Positions 1 to 13,035 of a DNA stretch of 64,000 bases are shown one piece after another (the first letter of the stretch is position 1; each line of letters starts with the position of its first letter). Position numbers and translations under genes: made by a program. The notes beneath the pieces were generated by a model. It was not told the origin of the DNA, did not search any database, and saw only the letters and a program-made list of their open reading frames with translations. The DNA is from Andrena cerasifolii (Eukaryota; Arthropoda; Insecta; Hymenoptera; Andrenidae): the NCBI RefSeq assembly GCF_050908995.1, contig NC_135118.1, forward strand, positions 22,453,501 to 22,517,500, in the 5' to 3' direction.

Positions 1-376
1 GTCAACTACTGGTACCTTTACCCTAATTATGTACCAGAGAATAGATACTGTGAGTACCGCCAAGCCTATATCCAAAATAATCAAAGACCAGATAATCGGA
101 ATGACAAAAATTGTGAATATAAAACTACTTTATTTCTTACATGTTTATCATATACATTCGAAATTCTATTTTATTTACACACACTTTGACATCCACTGTT
201 TAAAGTAATATTGTAAATATTGCTATTTCAAATTCTACCTGGCCTCACCTATATACGCCATTGCCTTCTTGTATATACACGCTGTATTTTGTTTATGTGG
301 GGTGCATTTATACGAATGAGCCAACGTACATGTGCTCTTTTTCCTAAATTTTATTCATATCTGAGAGAAAAAAGTG
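1..376 (-). other. AASS 3' flank / probable 3' UTR
   Basis: AT-rich sequence downstream of the AASS stop codon, which lies at 377-379. TTTATT on the + strand at about 129-134 reads AATAAA on the minus strand and is a candidate polyadenylation signal. No other gene is visible. Confidence 0.45.
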
Positions 377-3300
377 CTATAACCATTTAGATGTTTCAAA
401 AAATTCCATTCCTTCAGCTTTCAAACGATTAAGTACAGGGCGATAAATGTCCGCTGTAAATGGAAGAACTACACCTCTTTGTTGAATTTCACCTGAAATA
501 AATCTAGTTTGATTTAAGATTCTATATTACCATACAGATTTGTCAAGAAACAGGAAGGGTTATACCATCGAGAATCATTTTAACAGCTATAGCTGTGGGA
601 TATCCAACTGTACGTGCCATAGCAGAGTGCCCATCTACCTCCCCATACAGTACTAAATTAATTCCTTTGATTTCTCTTCTATTATCAGGCCAGAGTATAC
701 CGATGTCGTGCCTTAAAATTACAAGATCCCGTTCGTTCCGCTCATAGCACAATTTCTTCGCTAAGTAATGAGTAAGCGTGTCCAAGGGCGTGTTTAATTT
801 CAAAACTAAATCTTCCTTCAGAAGTCCTAAATCTTCGATCGCTTGGACGGACACTTCTGAATTTAACATTTCTCCTAATTTTCTTTTAAGATTCTCATAG
901 AAGATATTATCGTTTGCCAAGCCGAGTAGATTACAGATCAGTACTCTCTGAAAGGAAGCAAGAATGTTACTCCTTCTGTATACGCATGACGTATTCATTA
1001 ATATAATTATGTATATACCCATGTAATATCTGGTCCATTTGGGTGTAAACAGGGATGTGGAGTAGGATCGATTAGTCCGAGGCAGTGTAAAGCTTGTACA
1101 GTGTTGCAGAAACCCTTGAATCTTAATGTGCCCCGTAACATTGTTTTGACAGTATTAAGACCATACAGATCCTTATAAATTGTACTGTCTCGATTGGGGA
1201 AGCCCTCCAAAGCGAAGCCCGGTAAAAAGTCCAAATCCTGAACGGCAGTCATAAGCTCTCCTCCTGCTGGGATTTCTACTACCTGTGAAATGGCAATAGA
1301 GCATAACTACATCTAACTTAATGTTTAGATACAGATAGCAATATCTTCCTGTTTCTTGGTTCTTGCAATCCACTCTGGCCATTTATAAAGCAAATAGAAT
1401 AACACTGTCAGACCTCCTGAAGGTGGCAAGAAGGAGATACTCCTAGACTCTTTAGACAGAAACATGTACAAGGTGTTTATGGGATATTTATATATTCAGT
1501 TTAACATTTCCATGTAAATATCCATGTAAATTCTCCAATAGAATGGAGAATTAGCCAAATGGGAAATAACACATACTAAATTAATGTATCTATACAACGA
1601 TTCGTTTTACGAGTGTTGATTTGTTAGCCATCCCTAAGAATTCTCCAAGTAAAACGAATCATCATTATGCATTTTTAAGCTTCGGAGTAAGACGAAATGA
1701 TTACTCAGTTTTTTGAAAAGTCTTTCAATAGTTGAATTTAATTGTTTCCTAAAATTGAAATCTCAAAGAGGAATTCGTGAAATACTTAAACTTACCCGCT
1801 TGTCACAGCAGTACCTCGCTGACGCCAAAGTATTTAGTAGTACTCCTCGCGGTGACCAGTTAAATTTGTACCGCAAAGGGTTGGATGAACATTCTGGGGC
1901 GGGTAAGCCACCACACCAAGATACGAATGATTCTATTTTACCACCAGCTTGCTTTACGTTCTCGAAACACTCTAGAGCCAATAAATGATCGATACCAGGA
2001 TCCAATCCTATTTCGTTAAGTATAGTCACTTCCGCTGCTACTGCCCTAATAATAATAAAGTCGTTATATAATAGCTGTGGCCTATTACGTATCCAAGAAA
2101 AATCTGTTTAGAGCAGAAACGTATAATATATAACAAGTAGACAATATTAACGCTAGTAAAAATATGAACGCTCACTCGTCGTGTAAAGCTTTGACATCCT
2201 CGTTCGTGTAACTCGCTGTTACCAAGTGTGTCTTAGCAGCTATACATGCTTTACCAATAACGTGGTGTAGCGAGTAAGGTAGCAATGAAACCACCACATC
2301 TGCGGAACTGACGATGTCCTTTAAAGTATCAGGGCGTTCTAACACGTTCAGGAACACTGGTTCCACGCCAGGAAATTTACTTGCTAATACGTCGGCCTCT
2401 TCCTTTAATTGAGACGCAACGATTAAGCGTATGTTACTGGCCCTATGTAAATATTCCACCAACGGAGCGGAAACGTATCCTGCGCCCAAGACGACTACCT
2501 ATTTTTAGGAAAAAACGTAGATTAAGGTAAGTAGATACAGTATGTATTCGCTATAAGCTCGCGGCTCGAGAACAGTGGCGAGCTTATAGCGCGGGAGATA
2601 TGTCTGAGGCGAGTGTCTCTTCATTTTCATTTTTGGCAAAACAATAGCTCGGTCATTTACATAATTGCCAGAAATGGTAGGGATAGCGTTGACGATGAGT
2701 GAAGGGCATTTATTAGATGTGCTCGGCAGAGTTGGGTATTAATCGAATAAAATGAAGATATTCGAAAATAACAAATAATATTTTATTCGAAATTATTCGA
2801 ATAAGATTTGCGAATAAAACGAAGTTATTCGAGAATAACGGATAAAAAATTATTCGAATAAAAAACTATTCGTTATTCGAGAATAACTTCATTTTATTCG
2901 AAATTTGTATTCGAAGATTATAGGAATAAATATTTATTATAATTTTTATATAAAAATTTATTCGAATAATTCCCAAACTCCGGTACTTGGCCTAAATGGA
3001 AAGTTCAGCGTGTACCACCGGTGGAATTGTGGGAATTTATTTTGGGGTACATAACTTTTGCATACCGTTTTATTCTGTTCCTCTCTATTATCCGCCTTAT
3101 GCTTACTTCGCTGATTTAGCAATCTCAGTTCTTGAATATATTCAAAATTCGGAGTTAGTCGTCCATTAGACGCAATTATTGCATCTTGCACGGCTGGGCT
3201 GAAGTTATGTTCTTCCAGTGGTATCTTTGCATCTGACTGAATAATATCCAGCACGTATGGATACAAAAGGTTTCCATAGAAATCGGTAGATTCTTTTGGA

Positions 3301-6300
3301 AGCTGAGTTGGCATGTTGTCAATGGAACACACTAACACTCCTGGTCCCTTGAAGGATTTTGTGTCCTTGTTGCGATCCGCATCGTATAAACAGAACGGCG
3401 TGTCTATTGTTGTACATTCGTTCATAAATCTACAAATATTTTAAAAATTATGCACAAAAGTGCTATTAATATTTGTGTAAAACAAAGTTTCTTCTATTGC
3501 GTCAATGATCATCAAAACAATGTACTTTGTAATAAATGGAATTACAAATCCCCAAGAATAACAATCATATACCAATTATGTATATTTTCGACAGAAATTT
3601 TTCCTGCTTTTAGCTTCCACTTTGCTCAAATCTTACAAAGATTTTCTAAAATTCTCATGTTAATTCTAAGACACCCATTTACACAGTATTACGTAAAACT
3701 ATATGTGCTTTAAAGTTAGCAAATGCATTAGTTTCTAGACATCGTTTTCGCCTGCGATATTTAAAATGCAAAATAATACTTTGTGTTTACAGTCGTTTCA
3801 AAACTGAAAGAACGCTCTTTCAAAAAATTTATGTAAATGAATTTAATAAACACATAATGTTCGAAGTTATATCTTCATTTTTTTATTTCACGCTATTCAT
3901 TGCTTTAAACTCTATTCAAAAGTAATATTTACGGTAACATCGTATTATGTTAATCTTACTCGATACTGCCTCCAGGATCTGCAGATATATCACAAATAGC
4001 TAACATTCTGTGAGGCAAAGCAGGAGCACCGACGCTTATAGGTAGCCAAGGAGTGTAAGCTGGCCTTAGTAAATATTTAGCATCGGGCACAGTCAATAAT
4101 TTTGGTGAATCAACTGCCCAATATATACCATTAATTATCACGGACGCGTATGGCGCAATCTTTTTGCTGAAAGTGGAAATATATTTCTCAGGATGCTTGT
4201 CATATTCATTGGGATCAAAACCACCTCCTTCTTTCCGTTCTAGATGATGTCTCCGTCTTACCTCGCACCCATATATCTTCGTTGTATCTAAAATTCATGA
4301 ATATTCTTTTATCATTCCACGAAGCTTGCTCGTCGAGAGAAACAACTTAAAAAATTACAATCTTCTTGCGTACAATTAGATGCGTTTAAACGTAGTTTCT
4401 TGGGACCACGAGAACTTTTATACGTGTACGTTCATTTGAAAATTTTACCCGCGAGAGTAAAAACTTGAAATAGGAACGTAGACTAATTTTATATAACGTG
4501 TTTATATTCGCTAATTCGTACAATTTGAACTACGTTACGTTTGAAAAATACTCAGCCGCTCGAATTGTAAAAGAAAGCGAAAGATGAATTACATTAATTT
4601 ATTTTGCAAATTAATTGAAACCTACCGCCATGTTCGGCGACTTTTTTCAGCATTTCTGGAGGTACGTATTCATGCGGAAGTTCTTGGAAGACCTCCTGAC
4701 CTCCTTGGCTGACATTACCACTACCGGTGAAAATGAAGGTCAACGGCCCAATAGACTTCGGCATGGCACCCAGCGCTATTTCATACCCTGCATCTCGAAT
4801 TGCTTGTCGCGCCATCGCAGAATCTCTATAATTATGGGCTGGTCCAATGTGCTAAAAAAATCGATATTTGTAAGTTTTCTACTATCAATAGCCATATTCA
4901 TACTAAAAATATTTGCGGGAAGATTTCGTAATGAACCATACTAAATAAAATAATATAAAAATGATGTTACGAAAATAGAAAGTGTATAATTTCAGTGTGC
5001 ACAGTATGATTAAGAAGAATGTAAAATTTCTTTGGAATCTTTGCAAAATTATATGGAGTGACCATCGAGTTGGTTATGAAACTAAAGATGAAGTTTATTT
5101 GAAACTAGCTGACCCGCTTCATCCGGGAATTATTCATGATGTTTCCAAAACAAACAGGCAACGTTTCACTTTTAGATATTAATAGTAGGAATAACAATTT
5201 AGAAATGCACCTTTTAAATTACAGTGATTGATATATAATAAGTAAGATACTCCAATAAATTCCTTTTCTTGTAATTAGTTACGTGTTTGCATCAAGTACA
5301 ATATATTTAACACAAATATAGAAAATTTAGTCTTTGATATTCAATTGTATAACAAGGGTCGCGCTAAAACATGCGCGAAATAACGAGTAAATCGATTCTT
5401 TCGCATAAATCCCTCTAATATTACTTTCAGAGTGGTTTATATAATGAAATACTCATATTGTTTGCAATATAAATCGTTACGATAAAAAATGTCGACGTCA
5501 CCTGCGATCAATTCGAATCAAGGACTGTAGACATTAAAGCACTTTCGCGATATTCTTATATTATGTTCAGCTTTTGTTTAGAAAAAACTGTTGATTCCCA
5601 TAATAACTATTTTAAATTGAATGTTCTCCACTTAATTTACTTTACCATAAATGGTGTATGATGTCCCAGAGCCAACAATCGCAATCCAAGCCCGTGCAAT
5701 ATGTTCACCATGCCAGCTACACCAGCATATTTACCAAAAGCAACCACCCTGTGTCCATTAACGTCTGTCAGCTTCTCATAATCTAACAACCGTATATTCT
5801 TCTCAAGAATGGCATCCAGAAGAGGCATATTGGTCTCCTGTGCCTTTATAGTGTGCGAAAAGAAACAGTAAGTTTTGTTAGACAGAAGCTGATCCACAGG
5901 GACTTGCTTCACCCCAAAAATAACAGAGGCAGGGCTAATGTCCTCTTGTAGTAAAGCACCTGCAGCTTGGTAAGATTGTGCAGGGTAAGCCCTTCTGTTA
6001 CTGGGTTGCACAAGGACCTTTACTCCTGCCCTAATTAATCGACGAACGTTTGCAGGTGCTAAAGGAGCTCTTCTTTCCCATACCGACTGGTCTTCTCTCC
6101 TAATTGCGATTACCTTACCTTCCAAGGTCTGCAAAAGATATTCTTAATTAGTTAAAATTTCTTATTTCTAATTCCTTTAGTACATATGCTTGTCTTTACG
6201 TCTCCAATCAAACATTAATTGTCGTTTATTAGAATATATTTTATAATTAATGCATGCATACATGTGTATCTTACATTGATGCAACGTGTCGCCGGCGCAA

Positions 6301-6364
6301 TTGTAGGTATTGTCAATAAAAAGCGTTTATTAAATTCGCACGTGGGTAATCGCAAAATCCACAT
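377..6364 (-). CDS. AASS: Alpha-aminoadipic semialdehyde synthase (LKR/SDH), complete, 10 exons
   Basis: This bifunctional mitochondrial enzyme starts lysine breakdown. Lysine-ketoglutarate reductase condenses lysine with 2-oxoglutarate to saccharopine, and saccharopine dehydrogenase splits it to glutamate and aminoadipic semialdehyde. Coding exons (5'->3' on minus): 6364-6275, 6128-5646, 4851-4626, 4287-3960, 3429-3066, 2498-2176, 2045-1796, 1282-1019, 947-566, 492-377. They sum to 2826 nt (941 aa; vertebrate enzyme about 926), all borders GT-AG and in phase. The LKR half (about residues 31-495) shows RREDQSVWERRAPLAP and GPAHNYRD. The SDH half starts near residue 498 with the Rossmann motif VLGAGYVSAP and has GLDPGIDH (about 618-625) and CGGLPAPE. 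The first exon encodes 30 residues rich in Arg, Thr and hydrophobics with one acidic residue, fitting a mitochondrial presequence. That exon is inferred from the ATG at 6364 and a GTAAG donor in matching phase, and is the least certain part. The next gene upstream, TFIIF alpha, lies on the same strand. Confidence 0.96.
2549..2591. repeat. Perfect 14-bp hairpin in an AASS intron
   Basis: CGCTATAAGCTCGC at 2549-2562 is the exact reverse complement of 2578-2591, with a 15-nt loop. It lies about 50 bp upstream, in the direction of AASS transcription, of the exon that begins at 2498. It could be a remnant of a palindromic element; no function is evident. Confidence 0.7.
2744..2900. repeat. Imperfect palindrome built of TTCGAATAA-type words
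   Basis: The left arm (2744-2772) and right arm (2872-2900) are imperfect inverted copies. The interior repeats short words such as ATTCGAATAA on both strands. It lies in the AASS intron between the LKR and SDH halves and is probably a decayed foldback element. Confidence 0.55.
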
Positions 6365-6935
6365 AGTATCTTCATACAATCAAATAAAGTGTATAAAGAG
6401 GTTTCTGGGAAAAAAGTATATTTAATACTTGGATATGCTTGTTGAATACACAATAGTAAAGCAGCAAGAAGGTACCGAGCACGATAATACAATACGCTCA
6501 CTTCACTTTGGAATTAAAGATGCTGTATTGCTATGTTGATATTACATAGGTCAGGAGGGTCAATGCGAAAGTCAGGATATATTACTACATCACTGATAAG
6601 CTGGAAGCCATACTCTTATCAAAATAATTCAACTTTTCTCAACCACACTATCCCCCGTCACTATAAATAGCCCATCTGAAAGAAATTTCCGGTAGTTTTG
6701 ATCTTGATTTCCTTTGGGACAATAAATTATTACTTATTAAATCAATTATTTTACTACTTATTCATTCTATTTCTAAGCATTATCATGTAACACGATAACA
6801 TGGCTGAATGTAATAAAAGACAAAGGAAGAGTAGTAGGGATTAATAAATTTATTATTATACAAACGACTGTTTATATATTTCACAGACTAAGGTACTTAA
6901 ATAATTGTCCTATGTCGTAAAAATATTGACGAATA
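6365..6935. other. Spacer between AASS and TFIIF-alpha genes
   Basis: This holds the AASS promoter side and the TFIIF-alpha 3' UTR, both genes being read leftward. A TTTATT near 6848-6853 (AATAAA on minus) is a candidate TFIIF-alpha poly(A) signal. No further gene or strong core promoter motif was seen. Confidence 0.4.
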
Positions 6936-9491
6936 TCAGTTAGACTGTGTTTTAATGGATAAGTACATTTTGTTCTTTATTGTCTGTTTCGTTGGATTAA
7001 TCTTTTTCAGTATTTGAGTCATGACGTTAACTAACTGTTCAGAAGTAAGGCCAGTTTTCTTTGATTTAAACTTTTGTAAAAGTTCTGTTGTTGTCATTGG
7101 CTTGCGCATAAGATAACGCCTGACTGCATCTTCCGTGATTCCAGATTCACTGTAACATAACAAAGACATTCAAAGTTGATATGAAACACGTATTGTTTCT
7201 AAAAGTTACAGGTTCTCTTATAGTGATTCATATAAGTCGTTTTTTCGAATAAGCTGAGTTCACGGCTGTTTGCGGTGAATCTGGTAAACAGTGTAAGTAA
7301 ACAAGCATATATCAGAACCTTCGTCCCAATGTGCTCTATTTACGTAGATATTTCACGCCCAAGTTTCGATAAGTACGAGCCAGCGTAATCCAGCGCCCAA
7401 AGAAATACAGACAGTTCCATTCACCTTCTATTCATCGATATACCGAAAGTAAACAAAGAACATACCTGGCTCCTGGGATATAAGAAGTCACTGGCACTAA
7501 ATTAAAATTATCCAATTTCAATTTCTTCGACTGCGATAAATCTGGAGAACTACATTGCTTTCTCTTCAAGGGATCAGATATTCCAGCAGAACCGGGGGTA
7601 GGTGTTGCAGACCTTGAGCTATGCGCACTATTTGATTTTTTATTATCTTTCTCTTTCGCTGTATCGGATTCTGACGCTGAATCACTAGAGAAGTCACTAG
7701 AAGAATCCTTCCCAGAGGAGAGTTTTTTCAAATCTTTCTTCTTAAATAATTTCTTCTTCTTCTTCTTATCTTTTTTCTTGTCGGCATCTTTAGCAGGTTT
7801 TTCTTTATCCTGCAAAATTGTTTAAAAACGGAGAAATGATATCGTAGTAGTGAATTCAATACTGTGCAAATTACACGTTTGTTGTCTTACCTTGTCTTCC
7901 TTTTCTTTATTTTCATCATCCTCGTCTTTATCTTCATCGCCATCTTTTTTGTCAGTTTGCTCTTCGTCGCCTTCTTCTTCATCAGACGCTAGTAATTTCC
8001 TTAATGCGTCTTCCTCTGCAACAGACTTTATCTCTTTCTGTTGCTCCAATTCGGATTCAGAATCTGAGGAGTCAGAAATGTAATCACATTCTCGACCTTC
8101 TTCATCCCCATCATCGCTTTCCTCAAATGCCTCGTCGTCCGATGCGTTCTTCTTCTTTTTCTTTTTCTGAGAATCAACTAATATAAATACTTATGTTGTA
8201 TTATATTACCCAATTAAACAATAGAAACTAAATAATCCTTTTATCATTACGACATGCAAATGCACGAGACGGTTGTCAATTAACATTACTAAATACACTT
8301 GTTAACAGCATAAAATATATAATGCCCACCTTTGCCTTTCTTTTTCTTCTTGGTATCTTCTTCCTCGTCAGAATTTTTCTTATTATCATCGCCTTCGCTA
8401 AGCGAGTCATCGTCATCGCTGTCCATCCATTCATCCATTTCAGATATCTTCAACTCTTTCTCTTTCTTGCCCGGCTTCTTACCCTTTCCACCATCCATTA
8501 TTTCTTCGTCATCTGCACCCTCTTCGTCGTTCCTAAGTCTTTTCCGTAACATCAATGAAAAATAGTTCATCACTTTATTTCTGCGACTAAATTCTTGCTC
8601 CGCCTCTTCTGCGCTCAATGCTTTATACCTCTGAATAGGTTGGAAATTATACCTAAACGTGGAAATTTTGCGTACTGAAGTATTTAGTTGATAATAGCCG
8701 TAAAGCGAATTGCCTTACCATTCGTGCAATGGAAAAGCTTCTATGGCTCCATCCGCTGCATGTGTGAAAACATAATAAGCAGCGTTTTCACTTACACCCC
8801 CTTCTCTTATGCCTTTAAATTTCTTCCCAGTTTTGCCACCAGATTTTAAAATCCACGGTTGATCGTCAGGCTTATATTTTCTACTAGTAATGCCGAACTT
8901 TTTCCTTCTAGCTTCTTCTCTCGCATCCCGACCAAATTCAGAACCAGCTCCAAATTTTGGAACCTCCTCCTCTATCCCTTTATATTCCTTCATGTTGTTT
9001 TCACGTTCCATCTTCACTTGTGACCATTTTGAGAAATCAACATTCAAGGTTGCATTAAATCGCATTACATTATGCTTCTTCTTGTTATTCCTGAAACAAT
9101 GGAATATTTTATTCAGTAGATGCATCAGCTTCGATATTACTACTTAAGTATAGGTGGTTATTGTAAAATTATATTCAATACAATGTAAATAAAAAGGTTT
9201 TACGTACTTTGGAACTCGAATGCTGAATTCTTGTACAGATGGTGCGACGGAAACCTGTAAAAATTATTAACCCAATGAAAGGTACAAATTTGACAGAGTT
9301 CATTATGCTGATAATTGCGTGCCTAGCGAAATTTCAGAAACTGAGTCTTGCATGAGCAAAAATTGATCCCGAATCTTTACATAAGGGATTACTTTATTTT
9401 TAATAAAGCAACATAACCTATATTAAATATACATTGTGCTATTTATAGAAATGTCATTTTTTAATACCTTTGATACTCCACATGACGTCAT
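6936..9491 (-). CDS. TfIIFalpha: Transcription initiation factor IIF subunit alpha (RAP74), complete, 7 exons
   Basis: Large subunit of TFIIF, which binds RNA polymerase II, recruits it to promoters and stimulates elongation; nuclear. Exons on minus: 9491-9468, 9254-9208, 9090-8719, 8652-8330, 8177-7891, 7809-7466, 7149-6936. Total 1611 nt, 536 aa (human about 517), in phase throughout. The first exon encodes only eight residues (MTSCGVSK). The N-terminal half (about residues 10-150) is the TFIIF dimerisation domain, with RRKKFG, KFKGIREGGV and AIEAFPLHEWYNF. The middle is a low-complexity acidic, Lys- and Ser-rich linker typical of RAP74 (DDEAFEESDDGDEEG). The last exon is the C-terminal winged helix (TEDAVRRYLMRKPMTTTELL), which in the human protein binds the FCP1 phosphatase. 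Spliced start and stop agree with the family. Open frames on the opposite strand reflect the biased composition of the linker. Confidence 0.96.
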
Positions 9492-10125
9492 CTTGACAAA
9501 TGTATAATGTTGTTCAGTAAAGCATGCAGAACACGGTTCAAATTATAAGACAAGTAGACTTTATACTATAAAATACGCATGACGACTTTCAGTACGACCA
9601 ATGTTTGTATACATGACATATGCATTCGTGAATCGTGAACATAGCTATAATAGATATGCAAACTGGAGCGAAATTTGAAAGCGGACTTTTGTGGTACCAT
9701 GTTGGAGACAATGTGTTTTCCACCGTAAGCAGGTTCAGGGCTATTGGTAGAAGGTTGTCTGCCACGAGAAATAGCTAGAGCTGTAAATGTAAATTATTTA
9801 TATATAGTAATAATATAATGGATACATATTATAGGAAAGTAGATATTATAATTAGGAATGTTATAAAACGTTACGCTATTTTACTGTTATCAATAAGCCC
9901 TGTACGCATCATATATTTGAACACTCGCTCGAAAGACAAACTGCGAATTCCACTTAAGGTACAATTTCATACTGACGCTCGACGCTCGTTTTGAGCGTCA
10001 AAATCAATCACGTGACTGACGCTCAACCAAAGAACGAACGTGTGCGGATGGCACGGATGGGAGAGGTCCTAGTCGGAGTTCGAAAGCAGGAAGAGGAAAC
10101 TAATCAACAGACCCCGAAACAAATC

Positions 10126-10251
10126 GCGAGTTCGGTATCTCGCACTGACTCTGTGCTGGTGCCAGAAATTATCGTACATAACTTGGATTGGTTGATTCTT
10201 ATAGAACTATCTTCGTCTCAGCACAGAGTCAGTGCGAGATACCGAATTCGC
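10126..10251. repeat. 33-bp inverted repeat with 60-bp spacer
   Basis: Arm 10126-10158 and arm 10219-10251 are reverse complements with one mismatch; the core word is CACTGACTCTGTGCTG. No target duplication or known terminus was recognised. A small foldback element or a hairpin transcript are both possible. Confidence 0.75.
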
Positions 10252-10680
10252 TATAAATCACAAATCTTTTCTAGATGTTCCTTGCCTTTCCCAGTTGGTA
10301 AAAGGCCACTCCAAACAGGCTGGCCATGTTGAGGAAGAGACAGAAATTTCCTTCAAGGGTTGTTTTCTCGATCCGAGGATCGAGCCTCCTTTCTCTTCTT
10401 ACGCGTGCACTCCGCTGTCGTAATGGAAAACCCCGCTTCCACCATCACCTAAAGATGAACGGAAACCTATCATCCTGATCGGACTACAAGGATCTATGGA
10501 AGGATCAGGGAGACTTCGCGATCGATTACATTGGGATCTGAACTGTTCGAAACAGTCTCGAAAATAATCTAAAAATTTTAAACCAAGTCTTTTATTTTGA
10601 AAATCCCGCGCTTTAACGAGCAGAGCGGTCACGCTCCACGGGTACCAACCCAATCCCTTTTTCCAGAACTGTCAGCTAAA

Positions 10681-10815
10681 GCCGCGTCCCCACTGCATCG
10701 GCATTTGTCGATCGGCAATGCCGCTCAGTAAATCGACCGGCTTTTCAAAACATGCGATCACGATACACTTATTTGACACTACCGAGCGGCCTTACCGATG
10801 CAGTGGAGATACGGC
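10681..10815. mobile_element. Small palindromic MITE, TTAA/GCCG family
   Basis: Termini GCCGCGTCCCCACTGCATCGG (start) and the inverted CCGATGCAGTGGAGATACGGC (end), about 135 bp. Flanks are TAAA on the left and TTAA on the right. The ends resemble those of the copies at 25035-25213 and 58591-58772 (GCCGGG..TCCAC). It has no coding capacity. Confidence 0.6.
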
Positions 10816-11033
10816 TTAAGGTATGCAACTATAGACCTAACCTAAGATGGCTGAAACAAGCGATTCCCCCTCCGCCTTTTGCTTCAACCCGCCGCAACTA
10901 TGCTCTGTTCTCTAGGTCCATGCAGACAACAGTGGTATTTCAGAACGTGAGATATGAAAGTTAATAAGGTAACAGGTCTATGCTGTACCTCATTGGTGGT
11001 TCAATAAATAAGTTTCTCGTGAAACACCTCATA

Positions 11034-11106
11034 GCCCGGCTAGCTCAGTCGGTAGAGCATGAGACTCTTAATCTCAGGGTCGTGGGTTCGAGCCCCACGT
11101 TGGGCG
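11034..11106 (+). tRNA. tRNA-Lys (anticodon CTT)
   Basis: A 73-nt cloverleaf. Acceptor stem GCCCGGC pairs with GTTGGGC (two G-U pairs), discriminator G. D arm GCTC/GAGC, anticodon stem TGAGA/TCTCA with loop CTCTTAA, so anticodon CTT (11067-11069) reading AAG. T arm GTGGG TTCGAGC CCCAC. Internal pol III promoter boxes are intact: A box TAGCTCAGTCGG and B box GGTTCGAGCCC. No intron, CCA not encoded, as expected for a nuclear gene. Confidence 0.97.
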
Positions 11107-11112
11107 ATTCTC

Positions 11113-11117
11113 TTTTT
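11113..11117 (+). terminator. RNA polymerase III terminator of tRNA-Lys
   Basis: A run of five T on the coding strand, seven bases after the tRNA 3' end, the standard pol III stop signal. Confidence 0.8.
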
Positions 11118-12904
11118 GCACTTCGAGTTTTTTGGCCTGCTTCACCTGGCATTACTATATGTATAATAAGCCGCCGCCTACGGTAAGCTCAATTTTTGTT
11201 GGAAATCTTCTTGAAAGGAATTGTCCCTGCGAAATAGCGATTTTCCAACTTGCAGGTACTTGTCTGGTACCTACAGCAGGTGCCTGTCTCGTCATGGGAC
11301 ACCTCACGTTATCTGCGAAGAAAGGAAAAGAAATTTATCAAAACTTAGTATTCAGCAGTGCTTAAAAGCCTTAAGGGGTCCATAAGATAAACATAACACC
11401 TGTTTTAGGCCACAGGTAGCAACCGTTTTCGAATTTTCCAGGTTTTGGCATTGTTGTGGCATCTTTGGATGCCCAGAATTTGAACCTTTTAGGTCATCGG
11501 GAAGCACGAAAAAAGCCTCTAAACAGATTTTGCTAAATAACAAACAAATAGATAAAGTGTCTTATTATATAGGATTTCTAATTTTTCATTATTAATAGCT
11601 AGACTATTACGAAAACGATATAACTAATAATATGCAGTATATTGATATGATACTATTCTTCATCACCACGTGGTAGCACAGACAAGGTTTTTCTATTGTA
11701 AAAATATTGTGCAAAAAATTGCAAATTCTTTTAAAATATGAATAATATAAAGTCAACAGTTGCATTTGTCATCGTTGAAAATGTTTCATATAATATTCGA
11801 TATTTATAACATAGAATAGAACTATGTATTTACTTACCCTATTTCTTTCCAAATTAGCATGTAAATGAAACGAAGGAAATGCAAATTCGTTAACAGCCTA
11901 TTTCTTACGAAACCCAATGACATCGTGAAGGTAAAAGGCTGTCTATGATTAAGAAACTCATTTCTTTCTGGCCACGATTGCCCCAGGAACGATGCATTTA
12001 TATGTAAAATAAATGATTTTAATTGTGCGTCGTTTGGAAAGACGTTGTTGCCAGAAGAAACGCAGATCTAGGCCAATTTATTTGGTCCTTGTAACGGTGT
12101 CAGTTCGTACGCCGATTATCACCGATAATTAGTGGAGCGTTGACTTCGCGCTGAAAAGTGCGTGGTCGAAATGCGTCGGTTGCGAAGAAAGTAGTACGCG
12201 TAAACGTGAAAAAAAACGATCGTAGGTCCGATGAATCACATCGTTTATCGTTGATCCTGATTCTACAATGGATATCGCCGATGACACGTGTACAAGTGAT
12301 AAACAACGGGCTATAGCGGGAAGAATTACACTACAGTCCAACTTCTTCGACAAAAGCAACTCAATCGTATGCAAAATTGTTCCAGCTAGTCACTTCAACG
12401 TGGAGCGTAGAAATGGAAAGCCTGAGTGAAACATAAATAAACAATAATTCATTGAAAGTAAATAAGTGGTACACGTTGCTTAGCATAAACTGTGAGACAA
12501 AGAAACACTTGTGTGCTTTTATCTATCTCTGCTTTATGGATAGCAAAGTGTACGAATGTGAAGATATGTTGGCAAATATACAATTGGGTGTCCTGGTATT
12601 TTCAGGTAAATGAATATTCAAGTTTATAAGAAAGTAACATAGTCTTTAAATTATGGAAATTCATTAAAGTATATATAGTAATAATTTCGTGTCTTCTAAT
12701 TATTCGTCTCTGTATAGTATTGCGGGTGTAATGCGCATTATCGGCATTATGTTACATTAAAGGACATAGCTGGGACTATAATGAGCGATAAAATATACGC
12801 CGAGTGTTTATGATAATGGTATCACAACTTCTGATCATACTGGATGCTTTGCTATTAACGAAGATCTGCTACAGGGAATCCCTTATCATTGCATACAAGT
12901 CGAC
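11118..12904. other. Intergenic, no gene recognised
   Basis: AT-rich sequence with short unrelated open frames on both strands. A slightly GC-richer patch near 12050-12320 has no recognised motif. I see no conserved protein segment, RNA gene or clear repeat. Confidence 0.4.
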
Positions 12905-13035
12905 TCGTGTTACAAAACAGCAGGATTTTAAATTGCAAGCTCGCATTGCAAAACGGCAGGATTTTAAATCGCAAGCTCACGTTGCAAAACAGGATTTTAA
13001 ATTACAAGCCCGCGTTACACAATATATAGGATTTT
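12905..13035. repeat. Short degenerate tandem repeat, unit about 30 bp
   Basis: Three to four imperfect copies of a unit containing AGGATTTTAAATTGCAAGC followed by a GTTGCAAAACA-like stretch. It borders the outer element starting at about 13116. Confidence 0.6.

Larger units (their letters stand above)
9492..11033. other. Intergenic DNA upstream of TFIIF-alpha
   Basis: Contains the presumed TFIIF-alpha promoter immediately upstream of 9491, a 33-bp inverted repeat (10126-10251) and a small palindromic MITE (10681-10815). TTGAGCGTCA at 9991-10000 is inverted at 10016-10025. An open frame across 9991-10332 runs through the inverted repeat and has no recognisable domain. Confidence 0.4.

Noticed and set aside
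7850..8565. Plus-strand Ser/Phe/Leu-rich frames over the TFIIF-alpha exons
   Set aside because: Antisense shadows of the Lys/Glu/Asp-rich linker; the minus-strand gene explains the region fully.
10980..11186. 68-codon + frame covering the tRNA
   Set aside because: It overlaps a complete tRNA-Lys with intact boxes and terminator.
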